DNA from: an uncultured Muribaculaceae bacterium
GTDB taxonomy: Bacteria; Bacteroidota; Bacteroidia; Bacteroidales; Muribaculaceae
Length of the DNA: 23,498 nucleotides
NCBI GenBank assembly: GCA_910589055.1
Contig: CAJURN010000005.1
Coordinates: 127,400 to 150,897 of the forward strand
Direction of reading: 5' to 3'
In this document: positions 15,529-23,444 of the stretch, in pieces
Layout: the number at the start of each line of letters is the position of its first letter
Position numbering within the stretch: position 1 is the stretch's first letter
Position numbers and translations under genes: made by a program
Notes under the pieces: generated by a model
Database searches by the model: none
Seen by the model: the letters and a program-made list of their open reading frames with translations, nothing else
What the model was told of the DNA's origin: nothing

Positions 15529-16401
15529 TCAGGATTCGAGTTCGATTGAAAGATCTGAAATCATCGCGGGCTTGCCAACGGGATTCCACAGACCGGCATC
15601 CTTGAGGGCACGGCGGGTATGGATGTATCCGCTCACAAACACACGACGTATGTGTCGGAGGTCAAATACCTGATAATTTGCAATTTCGGGGGTCTGGACA
15701 GCAATGTCGCACATAGCCATGTCAACGGCCTGATTGGCCTTGGCCATGAGATTGTAGGTGCGCATGGCAACATCGACGAGCGAAAGTGAATGACCGTGCT
15801 TGACATCGCGCAGCGGACTCACATTGATTCCAATAAGTTTCTCGCACTTGTCGCGCAATATCCATGCCGGGAGATTTCTCAGCACACCACCGTCGACATA
15901 GTTCACGCCGTCGATTTTCACCGGCTTGAAAACGATGGGTATTGAGCAGGATGCAACCATGCGGGGGCCAATCTCTCCCGAGTGAAACTCGGCAGGACAA
16001 CCGTTGTCAAGGTCGGTAGCGCCGATGTAGGTAGGAATCTTCAGGTCTTCGAGGTTATTGATGCCCCCGATAGCCCGAATGATGAATTTCTTGAATTTGT
16101 CGATTGAGAAAATTCCGCCTTTTCCCCAGCTCAATTCGGCGAAGTCGCGGAATCCGGCATTGCCGAAGAGCTTAGCCATTCCAAGGGGGGAGATACCGCC
16201 GGCATAAAGCACCGCCACGACTGAACCGGCACTGACACCGGCAATAACATCGGGGTTCAGACCGGCCTCTTCAATTGCCATAAGAGCACCCGCATGAGCG
16301 AATCCGCGGGCGCCGCCTCCGCTCAGCGCCACCCCCAGTTTATACTTGGGAGCGGACGGTTCAGTGGCGTGGTCGGCTTGTATATTGTTGAGGCTTTCCA
16401 T
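15529..16401 (-). CDS. Patatin-like phospholipase family protein
   Basis: A 290-aa Ser/Asp-dyad acyl hydrolase of the RssA/YlbK type. The oxyanion loop is SGGGARGFAHAG (27-38), the nucleophile elbow GVSAGS (55-60) has Ser57, and the Asp motif is YVDGG (169-172) with Asp170. A family-typical SCSIPIVFKPV (151-161) precedes it. There is no signal peptide or C-terminal barrel, so it is cytoplasmic or membrane-peripheral. A frame extension to a TTG at 16425 would overlap the promoter's -7 box, so the ATG at 16401 is chosen. It is the first gene of the operon with GH13 and prs. Its natural substrate is unknown. Confidence 0.93.
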   Translation of the reverse strand: MESLNNIQADHATEPSAPKYKLGVALSGGGARGFAHAGALMAIEEAGLNPDVIAGVSAGSVVAVLYAGGISPLGMAKLFGNAGFRDFAELSWGKGGIFSIDKFKKFIIRAIGGINNLEDLKIPTYIGATDLDNGCPAEFHSGEIGPRMVASCSIPIVFKPVKIDGVNYVDGGVLRNLPAWILRDKCEKLIGINVSPLRDVKHGHSLSLVDVAMRTYNLMAKANQAVDMAMCDIAVQTPEIANYQVFDLRHIRRVFVSGYIHTRRALKDAGLWNPVGKPAMISDLSIELES

Positions 16402-16422
16402 CAGATGCTGTCCTTTACGGCA

Positions 16423-16453
16423 CAAAATTACGCATAATAAATTGATTCGTCAA
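16423..16453 (-). promoter_or_regulatory. Bacteroidota-type promoter for patatin-GH13-prs
   Basis: On the - strand TTG (16453-16451), a 20-bp spacer and TAATTTTG (16430-16423) fit the consensus exactly. Transcription would begin near 16417, leaving a leader of about 16 nt, which also settles the lipase start codon at 16401. Confidence 0.78.
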
Positions 16454-16493
16454 TTTTATCAGCGCAGAAATTTTTCCATCGCCATTTTTTCCG

Positions 16494-16517
16494 CGGATAA
16501 GCAGCACAAAAAAAAGC
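16494..16517 (+). repeat. Left copy of a direct repeat bracketing the inverted repeat pair
   Basis: CGGATAAGCAGCAC followed by A8 and GC. The right copy at 16923-16945 is identical but has A7. Both are preceded by similar CATTTT-rich sequence, so the similarity covers about 33 bp. Confidence 0.85.
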
Positions 16518-16555
16518 GTGGCAGAACGTCGCTCAATTAATTGGGGCTCGACAAT

Positions 16556-16668
16556 GCGCGTTCGAAGAACGCAGATTTAGAAGTAACCACGTACACCGAA
16601 GCCAAAAGCGGAGGTGTGCGTGGTACGTCAATCCCAACAAATGGCATCCGCAGGAGGCCGATTTATCC
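16556..16668 (+). repeat. Composite three-hairpin intergenic repeat, copy C (third hairpin decayed)
   Basis: Hairpins are GCGTTC/GAACGC (16558-16572) and CCACGTACACC/GGTGTGCGTGG (16587-16623, inner GC/GC). The position of the third hairpin reads GGCATCCGCAGGAGGCC (16643-16659), which no longer pairs well, followed by GATTTATCC. The linker AGATTTAGAAGTAACC corresponds to GATTAT...TAACC in copies A and B. Confidence 0.82.
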
Positions 16669-16710
16669 TCAATCGTATTTTATCTGATATAGATTTCAAA
16701 AGCAGATGGA

Positions 16711-16833
16711 GACAAATCGGCGTCCCAAGGGACGCCATAATATGAGAGTCCCCCACCCACGCACACCTCCGACTACGTCTACGGTGTACGTGGTTACGGA
16801 TAAATCAGCGTCCCAAGGGACGCACATTGGTTA
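16711..16833 (-). repeat. Composite three-hairpin intergenic repeat, copy D (inverted relative to copy C)
   Basis: Read on the - strand: GCGTCCC/GGGACGC (16823-16808), CCACGTACACC/GGTGTGCGTGG (16793-16757) and GGCGTCCC/GGGACGCC (16736-16719) followed by GATTTGTC. It opens with TTAACCAATG, close to the TTAACCAACG of copy B. All three stems are intact, and the first and third have the same core sequence. Confidence 0.88.
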
Positions 16834-16922
16834 ATCGGGCCAGCAGATATTTCCGATTGGAGGGGACGGTGGACTAACCTTTTAAAAAGAACATGCCCTG
16901 ATATTATACTACAACATTTTCC
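16834..16922. other. Non-coding stretch between repeat copy D and the rpmH terminator region
   Basis: The gene-free interval from 16402 to 16999 holds the lipase promoter, the direct repeats, repeat copies C and D and the rpmH terminator. In these 89 bases themselves I see no gene, promoter or structure. Confidence 0.5.
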
Positions 16923-16945
16923 CGGATAAGCAGCACAAAAAAAGC
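16923..16945 (+). repeat. Right copy of the direct repeat bracketing the inverted repeat pair
   Basis: CGGATAAGCAGCAC, then A7 and GC; the matching copy is at 16494-16517. On the - strand this copy supplies the T-run of the rpmH terminator. Confidence 0.85.
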
Positions 16946-16974
16946 AGGTCGCCCGGATATTGTCCGGACGACCT
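16937..16974 (-). terminator. Intrinsic terminator of rpmH
   Basis: Stem AGGTCG/CGACCT (16946-16951 with 16969-16974), one C/A mismatch, then CCGGA/TCCGG (16953-16957 with 16963-16967) around TATTG. On the - strand the stem is followed by GC and seven T (16943-16937). It begins 25 bp after the rpmH stop. Confidence 0.9.
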
Positions 16975-16999
16975 GATGTAAATTTTTTAACCGCCTGAA

Positions 17000-17155
17000 T
17001 TATTTGGATGCGATAGAAGAGGAAACGGTCAGACGAGCGCGGCCTTTAGCACGACGGCGGGCGAGAACCTTGCGGCCATCGGGGGTAGACATTCTTTCAC
17101 GGAAGCCGTGCTTGTTAACTCTTTTACGGTTAGAGGGTTGAAATGTTCTTTTCAT
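17000..17155 (-). CDS. rpmH: 50S ribosomal protein L34
   Basis: A 51-aa highly basic protein of the large ribosomal subunit. Translation of the - strand begins MKRTFQPSNRKRVNKHGFRE and continues through RMSTPDGRKVLARRRAKGRAR in two pieces, the universal L34 pattern (KRTFQPSxxKRxxxHGFRxRMxTxxGRxVLxxRRxKGR). It has a short Bacteroidales-type tail ending SSSIASK. It carries its own promoter (17199-17229) and terminator (16937-16974), so it is a one-gene transcription unit. It is not next to dnaA or rnpA here, which is normal in Bacteroidota. Confidence 0.98.
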   Translation of the reverse strand: MKRTFQPSNRKRVNKHGFRERMSTPDGRKVLARRRAKGRARLTVSSSIASK

Positions 17156-17198
17156 TGCCTTATATTATTTTTCGTTATTATATTCGCATTTCGGAGTG

Positions 17199-17229
17199 CA
17201 AATTTAATAATAATTTTTCTTCCGTGCAA
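17199..17229 (-). promoter_or_regulatory. Bacteroidota-type promoter for rpmH
   Basis: On the - strand TTG (17229-17227), a 20-bp spacer and TAAATTTG (17206-17199) match the consensus exactly. The predicted start near 17193 gives a leader of about 38 nt, AT-rich as is usual for ribosomal protein genes in this phylum. Confidence 0.82.
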
Positions 17230-17271
17230 GTCGGATTTTTATTTTCGTCTATTTTTTACTGCGGAATCAGC

Positions 17272-18402
17272 TTATATCAGCTCCACACCGATGCCGGGAC
17301 GGTCGGGAATCGTAACTTTTCCATCAACAATCTTCAGTCCGTCGAAGCGGTCGTTGGCGATGAGCAGGTTGCCGTCGAGGTCGGCGTAATCAACCATCGG
17401 AGCAAGTTGGGCGGCGGCGGTTACGGCACATGAGGTCTCGGTCATACATCCGAGCATCACTTTCAATCCAAGCGCGCGGGCAAGATTTGCCATCTGGAAA
17501 GCCTCGTGCATACCGGTGCTCTTCATCAGCTTGATATTGATACCATCGTAGGCCTGGGCCGCACGGGTAACGTCGGGCAGGCGCTGGAGGAATTCATCGG
17601 CGATGATAGGCAGCGGCGAGCGCTCGCGGAGCCAAGCGGTTTCATCGAAGCACTTCTTGTCCATAGGCTGCTCCACAAACAGGCAGTTGCGTTCGGCGAG
17701 CCAATGGCACATTTCAAGAGCCTTTTCCTTGTCGGTCCAGCCCTGGTTGGCATCCACGCAGATAGGCACATCGGTGCGGGCGCGGATTGCCTCAACGAGT
17801 TCCTTATCGTGGTCGAGGCCTACCTTTATCTTAATAACCTTATAAGGTGAGGCCTCTTCAATTTTGGCGGCCATCTCCTTGGGGTTCTTGTCGTAGCTGA
17901 TTGTAAACGATGTGTTCGGGCACTTGTCGGGATTCAGTCCCCAGATTTTATACCAGGGCTGTCCCATGATTTTGCCCACAAGGTCGTGGAGCGCGATATC
18001 AACGGCTGCTTTCGCGGCACGGTTATCGGGAGCTACGGAGTCGAGATATTCATGGATGTCCTCGATGCGGAAGGGGTCGGAGAACTGTCCGAGGTCGAGT
18101 TGCGACAGGTAGCTCGTTACGCTTGCAACGCTTTCGCCAAGATACGGGGGCATGGATGCCTCGCCATATCCGATGAGTCCGTCGTACTCAATCTGAACCT
18201 GGACATCGGGGGTTGTGGTGCGCTGCGAACGCGCCAGATTGAAGGCGTGGCGAAGCTGCAACTCATAAGGAGCGAAAGAGAGATTCAGACGTCCGGAGCG
18301 TCCTGTTTTCTTCACGGGAGCACCGAAAGCGGAGAAAGATATGGGACTGGAAGCCACAAGAGCACCAAGCATCCCTGTTTTTATGAAATTACGACGGTCC
18401 AT
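17272..18402 (-). CDS. L-Ala-D/L-Glu-type dipeptide epimerase (enolase superfamily), with export signal
   Basis: A 376-aa muconate-lactonizing-type enolase-superfamily enzyme that inverts the C-terminal residue of murein-derived dipeptides such as L-Ala-D-Glu. Active-site residues: KIK of VIKIKVG (catalytic Lys193, with Lys191), metal ligands Asp217 (CVDANQG), Glu244 (FVEQP) and Asp269 (IADEF), second catalytic Lys291 (NIKLMK), and the DLDG substrate motif at 341-344 that marks dipeptide epimerases. The first 28 residues are a signal peptide with a twin-arginine-like DRRNFIK followed by a hydrophobic stretch, so the enzyme is probably exported, unlike E. coli YcjG. It is the last gene of an operon with an NlpC/P60 peptidase 86 bp upstream, which would supply its dipeptide. 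Confidence 0.92.
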   Translation of the reverse strand: MDRRNFIKTGMLGALVASSPISFSAFGAPVKKTGRSGRLNLSFAPYELQLRHAFNLARSQRTTTPDVQVQIEYDGLIGYGEASMPPYLGESVASVTSYLSQLDLGQFSDPFRIEDIHEYLDSVAPDNRAAKAAVDIALHDLVGKIMGQPWYKIWGLNPDKCPNTSFTISYDKNPKEMAAKIEEASPYKVIKIKVGLDHDKELVEAIRARTDVPICVDANQGWTDKEKALEMCHWLAERNCLFVEQPMDKKCFDETAWLRERSPLPIIADEFLQRLPDVTRAAQAYDGINIKLMKSTGMHEAFQMANLARALGLKVMLGCMTETSCAVTAAAQLAPMVDYADLDGNLLIANDRFDGLKIVDGKVTIPDRPGIGVELI

Positions 18403-18488
18403 GGTAAGAGAAGATAATTGGAGAAATGAAAATTAAAAATTGAAAAGTTAAAGCCGGGTGAGACTAAACTAAACGCCCTGTTCAGCAA

Positions 18489-19673
18489 TCAAAAGTACCA
18501 GGGGTGATTGCGCGCACGGGTGATTCCCGGAGTTTCTTCATTTCCGGCTATGCGCACGGCATGAAGAAATGGCGTAGTGAGATACGTAGGATCCTCAGGG
18601 TCGACGCTGTTGCGCTTGACACGTCCGGAGGAATGGACATATTTTCCGTTGTTATCGTATATCGCAACATGTGTGACACGACCGGTGCGGGCGTTTCCGA
18701 AGAAAAGGAGGTCGCCTGCGCGGCACTTGCGCCAGTCCTCGGCAGCAATACGCTGTCCGGTGAGCGCCTGCTGGGAGGCATCACGCATAAGGATTATACC
18801 GTTGGAGAAGTAGCACACCTTGGCAAGTCCGGAGCAATCGAGCGATTTGGTCGACATTCCGCCCCAAAGATACGGAGTGCCCTCCATGGAGTAAGCGAGG
18901 TCAAGAATCTTTTCGGCATTGAAATCCTGCGCGGCCCATTCCTCTATGGGTGTGAGGGCTGTGGCATCGACATATGCCGCACGTCCGTCGGGCAATTTGA
19001 CACACAGGCGACCGTTGGTGACGAGCGTATTCTCATGAGCCTGCTCAACGATGCAACCGTTGACGAGGTCGGTCACGACATCACGCATACCGGTGGCCGT
19101 GGCGTTGCGCCATCCGCGCACCTGCTCAGGGGAAGTTACGATAAAGCGTTTTCCGGCGCGCCATGCAGCCATTTCCTCAGGAGTCTTTTCCTGAACCGAC
19201 GAAGAAGCCACATAGGAGATATATCCGTCGGGCGACTGAACATGCCACCAGTCACCGTCATTCTCGAGCACTCTCAGCGGAGTACCCATAATGGCCTGGG
19301 AAGCCATTTCGGAAGCATGGCCCGGCTTGGTGCGGAGGCATGCAACAGAAAGGCGCACCTGCGCCCATACCGAATCAGGAAACACCTGCACACTGTCGGC
19401 ATAATCAGTACCGACTGCGGCGAGAGCCTCATCGAGCGCGAGCTTGTGGGCTTTCTCGGAAATCTTTCCGCCCACTACAAGACGTCCGTCATTATCCATG
19501 TAAGGCTTTACATCAAAAACGGCCTGGCGGGCGTCGGGGGCATATTGAGCTTTCACCTTGTCGATAGCGGAACTCACAGCCGAAAGCGCATTGACCGAAG
19601 ACTGAGCCGAAGCCTGCCCGAACGCGGAAAGCGTAAGGGCGGAGACAAGTATTATATGTTTTATATTCTTCAT
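18489..19673 (-). CDS. Secreted SH3b-NlpC/P60 endopeptidase (YkfC-like)
   Basis: A 394-aa exported cysteine peptidase that cuts the gamma-D-Glu-diamino acid bond of murein peptides, releasing L-Ala-D-Glu. Residues 1-23 are a signal peptide ending ASAQ. An N-terminal region to about 100 is followed by two SH3-like segments at about 105-160 (GTPLRVLENDGDWWHVQSPDGY, in part) and 165-240. The NlpC/P60 domain is at about 252-375 with catalytic Cys280 in SLDCSGL, His335 in THVAIY and His347 in YVHSSG. YkfC-type enzymes need a free N-terminal L-Ala and use the SH3b domain to limit access. The gene starts 7 bp after the transglutaminase-like gene and precedes the epimerase, an arrangement that matches the released product. 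Confidence 0.92.
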   Translation of the reverse strand: MKNIKHIILVSALTLSAFGQASAQSSVNALSAVSSAIDKVKAQYAPDARQAVFDVKPYMDNDGRLVVGGKISEKAHKLALDEALAAVGTDYADSVQVFPDSVWAQVRLSVACLRTKPGHASEMASQAIMGTPLRVLENDGDWWHVQSPDGYISYVASSSVQEKTPEEMAAWRAGKRFIVTSPEQVRGWRNATATGMRDVVTDLVNGCIVEQAHENTLVTNGRLCVKLPDGRAAYVDATALTPIEEWAAQDFNAEKILDLAYSMEGTPYLWGGMSTKSLDCSGLAKVCYFSNGIILMRDASQQALTGQRIAAEDWRKCRAGDLLFFGNARTGRVTHVAIYDNNGKYVHSSGRVKRNSVDPEDPTYLTTPFLHAVRIAGNEETPGITRARNHPWYF

Positions 19674-19680
19674 TTTGATA

Positions 19681-21060
19681 TCAGAGAGTTACGGGTTCGG
19701 TTTGAATAATCTGAAGATGCTGGTTCCATCCGGGATAGAAGAGATTGCCACGGGAGCTCTCAACTTCACCCACCTGAAAATCGACAGTCTCGCTGCGCAC
19801 AAATTTCTTGGGCGGGAAGAAGTCGCCGCACACACCGCGGTTGGCGGCCAGACGCCATGAATCCATGCCTGTGGAATAGAAATTGACGATTGCCTTTTCG
19901 GGAGAATGGATATAACGCCCGAAGGACACATCCACTGGCACCCACCCCACTCCGTTGAAATACACCTCAGCCCAATCGTGAAGATTCTTCTCGCCGGGAT
20001 GGAGCATCCAGCCGCTCTCCCAACGCGCCGGAATACCGAGCGTACGCATCAGGGAAATGTAGAGCAGCGAAACCTGGCCGCAATCGCCGTGGCCTTCACG
20101 CACCACGTATTCGGGAATACAGGTGATGGTGCTGTACTCGCGCGCACCGGCCCAGGGGAATGTGCGGATTATGTAGTCGTAGACGTGTTCGCTGCAGCGG
20201 TAGGGGTCGGTTTCATTGCCGACTATCTTACGGGCAAGCGAATCGAGACGCACGATGTGCGGAGCTTCGAAGGCGGTGTAGCGGAGATAATCGGCCGAAG
20301 TCTTGTCATAAGGCTTCAGATTGGCCTTGATTTCTTCGGGAGAGAAGTACTGGCCGCAAGCGGTATATGCCGCGGTGTATTCAAAGTGAGCCGTGTCGCC
20401 GGGCTGAGCCGGAGCAGCCTTGGTGAAGTAGATTGAATTATGCACCGAACGGTCAAGTCCGGAAATGACATAATCGGCAGGTTCAGCCGAAAGCACTTGT
20501 ATATCTTTCTGACGTGCTGATTCGAAAGGAAGGGGCATCCACACGCGCAACGAATCTCCGGCAAGAGCTTCATTGTAGGGCACGTCGATGGTAAAGCGGT
20601 AGGTCACCCGGTGTGCGCCGCCCTTGGGGTTACGGCCTGCGGTATATGAAATTATCGAATCGGCATAAGCCATGCGGGCAGCTGATGCGCGGTCGCCACG
20701 ATAGCGCGCGCCGCCGTTCATGTCGGGGTTCAGGAGTTTGAGATTGCGGGGCGACTTGCGGTGGACACGCACGGTGTCGTCGATTGTCTTTGTCTCGATA
20801 TAGTGTTTGCGGGCAAATTCACGGATGTCGCTGTCGGACAACTCGGGGTAATCTTCCCGGATTATCGCTGCAGCCTCATCAAATGTGAGTGAAAAATCGG
20901 AGAGCAGACGCGACTTGATGGCCGCGGCGGAATCGGCTTCGAGCCACACCGGAGCGGCAGGATTTGCGGCGGCACGGAAAGCATCGCCCTGCATTTTGGC
21001 ATATCGCCATGCAAAAGCCCCGAGGGCTATCACAACCAGAAGGATCAGTACTTTTTTCAT
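19681..21060 (-). CDS. Transglutaminase-like domain protein, exported
   Basis: A 459-aa protein with an N-terminal membrane anchor or signal (MKKVLILLVVIALGAFAW, 1-18). The ~250 residues after that have no domain I can name. The C-terminal half is a transglutaminase-like papain-fold domain with triad Cys327 (GHGDCGQVS), His361 (NLHDWAEVYF) and Asp377 (WVPVDVSFG). Bacterial members of this superfamily are mostly peptidases or amidases rather than cross-linking enzymes. It is first in the operon with the NlpC/P60 peptidase and epimerase, so cleavage of a peptide in the same murein breakdown route is a reasonable inference but unproven. Confidence 0.85.
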   Translation of the reverse strand: MKKVLILLVVIALGAFAWRYAKMQGDAFRAAANPAAPVWLEADSAAAIKSRLLSDFSLTFDEAAAIIREDYPELSDSDIREFARKHYIETKTIDDTVRVHRKSPRNLKLLNPDMNGGARYRGDRASAARMAYADSIISYTAGRNPKGGAHRVTYRFTIDVPYNEALAGDSLRVWMPLPFESARQKDIQVLSAEPADYVISGLDRSVHNSIYFTKAAPAQPGDTAHFEYTAAYTACGQYFSPEEIKANLKPYDKTSADYLRYTAFEAPHIVRLDSLARKIVGNETDPYRCSEHVYDYIIRTFPWAGAREYSTITCIPEYVVREGHGDCGQVSLLYISLMRTLGIPARWESGWMLHPGEKNLHDWAEVYFNGVGWVPVDVSFGRYIHSPEKAIVNFYSTGMDSWRLAANRGVCGDFFPPKKFVRSETVDFQVGEVESSRGNLFYPGWNQHLQIIQTEPVTL

Positions 21061-21079
21061 TGCTGTCAGTTATTCGGTG

Positions 21080-21109
21080 TAAATTTAGCAAAAAAACTCG
21101 TCACAGCAA
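21080..21109 (-). promoter_or_regulatory. Candidate promoter for the murein-peptide operon, overlapping a terminator
   Basis: On the - strand TTG (21109-21107), a 19-bp spacer and TAAATTTA (21087-21080), one mismatch from TAnnTTTG. The start would be near 21074, leaving about 13 nt before the ATG. The -33 element falls inside the terminator hairpin of the gene upstream. Confidence 0.5.
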
Positions 21110-21130
21110 AATACTGCAACGAGCTTTTTT
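21090..21130. terminator. Intrinsic terminator after the GH89 gene (near-symmetric)
   Basis: Stem CTCGT/ACGAG (21097-21101 with 21119-21123) with a further partly paired inner arm (CAGC against ACTG-like sequence). On the - strand it is followed by seven T (21096-21090); on the + strand TTTTTT follows at 21125-21130. It lies 36 bp after the GH89 stop and separates that gene from the downstream operon. Confidence 0.75.
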
Positions 21131-21166
21131 ATATTATTAACTGATAATCAGTCTCAATAATCAGCC

Positions 21167-23359
21167 TCAGCGGGAATATTTGTCATAGAGCTCGCCGGCA
21201 ACAGCCACAGCGTTCTCTCCCGACGAAAGGGGATATTCCTCGTGAAGACTCACCCAATTCTCTTCCCAATCGAAAAGTTTGCTGCGGAAAGCCTCCATAT
21301 CGAAGTCCTGTCCGGCCTCGGCAGCCGCAATCACGGCGTCGGTAAACTGCTTCCAACGTTCGCGATAGAAGGAGCGCGTCAGGCCCGAAAGGGCACGGTT
21401 GGCATAGTCGTTGAGATTCTTTCCGGCAGTGCCCCACGAGGTGACGATGCGGCGTGCATCGCGTTCATAATAATCTTTTTCGGCATCATCAACACCCATG
21501 TCGCGGGCATCGCTAACCCACTTTCCGAAGCTGAACACGGGTTCGGTGGCAAGCAGGCGGTCGTAGTCGAGAATCAGAGTATCCATCTGCGCGGCATAGT
21601 TCTTCATTCCGGCAATATCACGGGCATTGTAAGCGGTTGTGAACGAATCGCGCATACCGATAAATTTATTGGCAAGCGCCTGACGTCCGATATTCACAAC
21701 ATCGAAACGATGCGGAGTTCCGGTGGCGTCGGCATCAATCAGCTCTTTCCAGATGGTAAACAAGGTATCGTTGTCGTACTTGTACAGTGTCATCGTGGTC
21801 CAACTGTTGAACCCCTCGAAGCAGGGTTTTGCATTGATAAGCGGACCGGCGCTGCCGAAACAGTAGAAGTTGTAGATTGAGTCGTTGAGGTGTTTCCAAG
21901 CCTTAGCCACGCGTGCATCCTGCGATGCACCTCTCATTCCGGCCCATGATTCAATCCATGCGTCGGCCGAGCTGTCCATGCCGTCATGGCGCCATGCGCG
22001 GCTGAGCATGTACTCATGGAGCTGGGGATTCAGGTCAAGACCTTCGAGGGTGCCACCTACTCCGGCGAGCTTCTCACCGCCTTCGGCAAAAACCTTGTCG
22101 ATGCGGCGCTCAACTTCGTGCATATCGCCAAGCAGGGCTGAGTTTCCGCCGAAATTGCCGAGGTAACACCAGAGATATGGCTGGTTATGGAATTTTTCCG
22201 TGCCTTCCCAAAGGGGCATCTTGTCGGCATAATAATCGAGCAGGAGCAGACGGTCGTCAGGCACAGCCTCCAGAAAGGCCTTAATCAACGGTTCTGTCCA
22301 ATGCTTGCGGTCGTAGTAGAACATCCATGTCGATTCCACCCAACGCATGTCGGGATCGACCGCCACAAGCGATTCATAAATCTTGCGCGATGCCTGCGTG
22401 AGATATTCCTCACTCCACTCGGGCACATCCATTTCATTAAACGGGTCGGCGGTGTACACGTGGTCGGTGCCGAACATTTCGGTCTGCGCTGTGAGGAATT
22501 TTTTCTGAATCTCGCCATACAGCGAGTCGCAGGGATTGATGAAGAATGTTCCGTACTTCTCGGTGTCAAACCCGCCCCAATTGCTCATGGCCTTGATGTC
22601 GGCCTCGGGATAGATATTACGCAGGGCTCCGGGTACGTGTCCGGCGAAGGCGGGAAGCACGGGAGTCATACCCAACTCACGCTCGCGGGCGAGTATCTGC
22701 TTCTGAAGTTCCACCTGATTGTCGAGGAACGACTGCGGCATCGGGCCATCCCACTTGTCGACGTTTGCCATGCGATGCCATGGAAGGTAGGCCGGGCCGG
22801 TGAAATATTCCATAATGCTGTCGCGTTCAAGCCCCATATCCTGCCAAACTTTGAGCCAGACGGCCTCCTGGCCCGAAATAGCCAAAGGCATGTTAACGCC
22901 GTTGAGCGCCATCCAGTCAATCATGCGTTCCCAGTCGTTCCACTTCCAATAGGGCATGGAGTAGCCGAACGTACAGTAATTGAGGAAGTAGCGGGTATCG
23001 GCCACGGCCTCACCGGATGTTTTTTCAGGCACTGCGGGGAGCGCTTCAGGAAGTTCGATGGGGTCGGCGGCATACCACGACACGTATGTTCCGCAGTAAT
23101 CGCGGAGGTATCGGTTAAGACCCACGGCCATTGCAATATCGCTATTGCCGGAGATGCGGATTTTGTTGCCGACGGATTCAATTGTGTAGCGGTCGGTGCC
23201 GGACGAATCGGGAACAGACACGAATTCAAACTGCGAGGCTTTGTCGCCCATGATTCTCTGACATAGTGCTTCGGCCGGACTAAGCTCCTTATGGGAGCAT
23301 GCGACGAAGCCGAGGGCCACAAGCATGGCCGTCAGAAATGTGATGATTTTACGGTTCAT
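21167..23359 (-). CDS. Alpha-N-acetylglucosaminidase (GH89, NAGLU family) lipoprotein
   Basis: A 730-aa glycosidase removing terminal alpha-linked GlcNAc, found on gastric-type mucin glycans and heparan sulfate. The signal peptide ends at Cys21 (GFVACS), a lipoprotein-type site. An N-terminal alpha/beta domain (about 30-120) precedes the catalytic domain: YFLNYCTFGYSMPYWKWNDW in part (124-143), WMALNGVNMPLAISGQEAVW in part (149-168), WHRMANVDKWDGPMP, and FAGHVPGAL (238-246). The two catalytic glutamates are Glu309 in DPFNEMD and Glu439 in GGTLEGLDLNP. A helical C-terminal domain completes the usual length. It is expressed apart from the murein-peptide operon because a terminator intervenes. 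Substrate (host mucin or other) is inferred from the family. No susCD pair is visible in the window. Confidence 0.95.
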   Translation of the reverse strand: MNRKIITFLTAMLVALGFVACSHKELSPAEALCQRIMGDKASQFEFVSVPDSSGTDRYTIESVGNKIRISGNSDIAMAVGLNRYLRDYCGTYVSWYAADPIELPEALPAVPEKTSGEAVADTRYFLNYCTFGYSMPYWKWNDWERMIDWMALNGVNMPLAISGQEAVWLKVWQDMGLERDSIMEYFTGPAYLPWHRMANVDKWDGPMPQSFLDNQVELQKQILARERELGMTPVLPAFAGHVPGALRNIYPEADIKAMSNWGGFDTEKYGTFFINPCDSLYGEIQKKFLTAQTEMFGTDHVYTADPFNEMDVPEWSEEYLTQASRKIYESLVAVDPDMRWVESTWMFYYDRKHWTEPLIKAFLEAVPDDRLLLLDYYADKMPLWEGTEKFHNQPYLWCYLGNFGGNSALLGDMHEVERRIDKVFAEGGEKLAGVGGTLEGLDLNPQLHEYMLSRAWRHDGMDSSADAWIESWAGMRGASQDARVAKAWKHLNDSIYNFYCFGSAGPLINAKPCFEGFNSWTTMTLYKYDNDTLFTIWKELIDADATGTPHRFDVVNIGRQALANKFIGMRDSFTTAYNARDIAGMKNYAAQMDTLILDYDRLLATEPVFSFGKWVSDARDMGVDDAEKDYYERDARRIVTSWGTAGKNLNDYANRALSGLTRSFYRERWKQFTDAVIAAAEAGQDFDMEAFRSKLFDWEENWVSLHEEYPLSSGENAVAVAGELYDKYSR

Positions 23360-23444
23360 ATAGAATGTGTATTTTGGGTTTCAGGGTCAATGGGGATTAA
23401 GGGATGAGAGATTAAGGGATTAATGGGAGAAGGGATTATACAGA

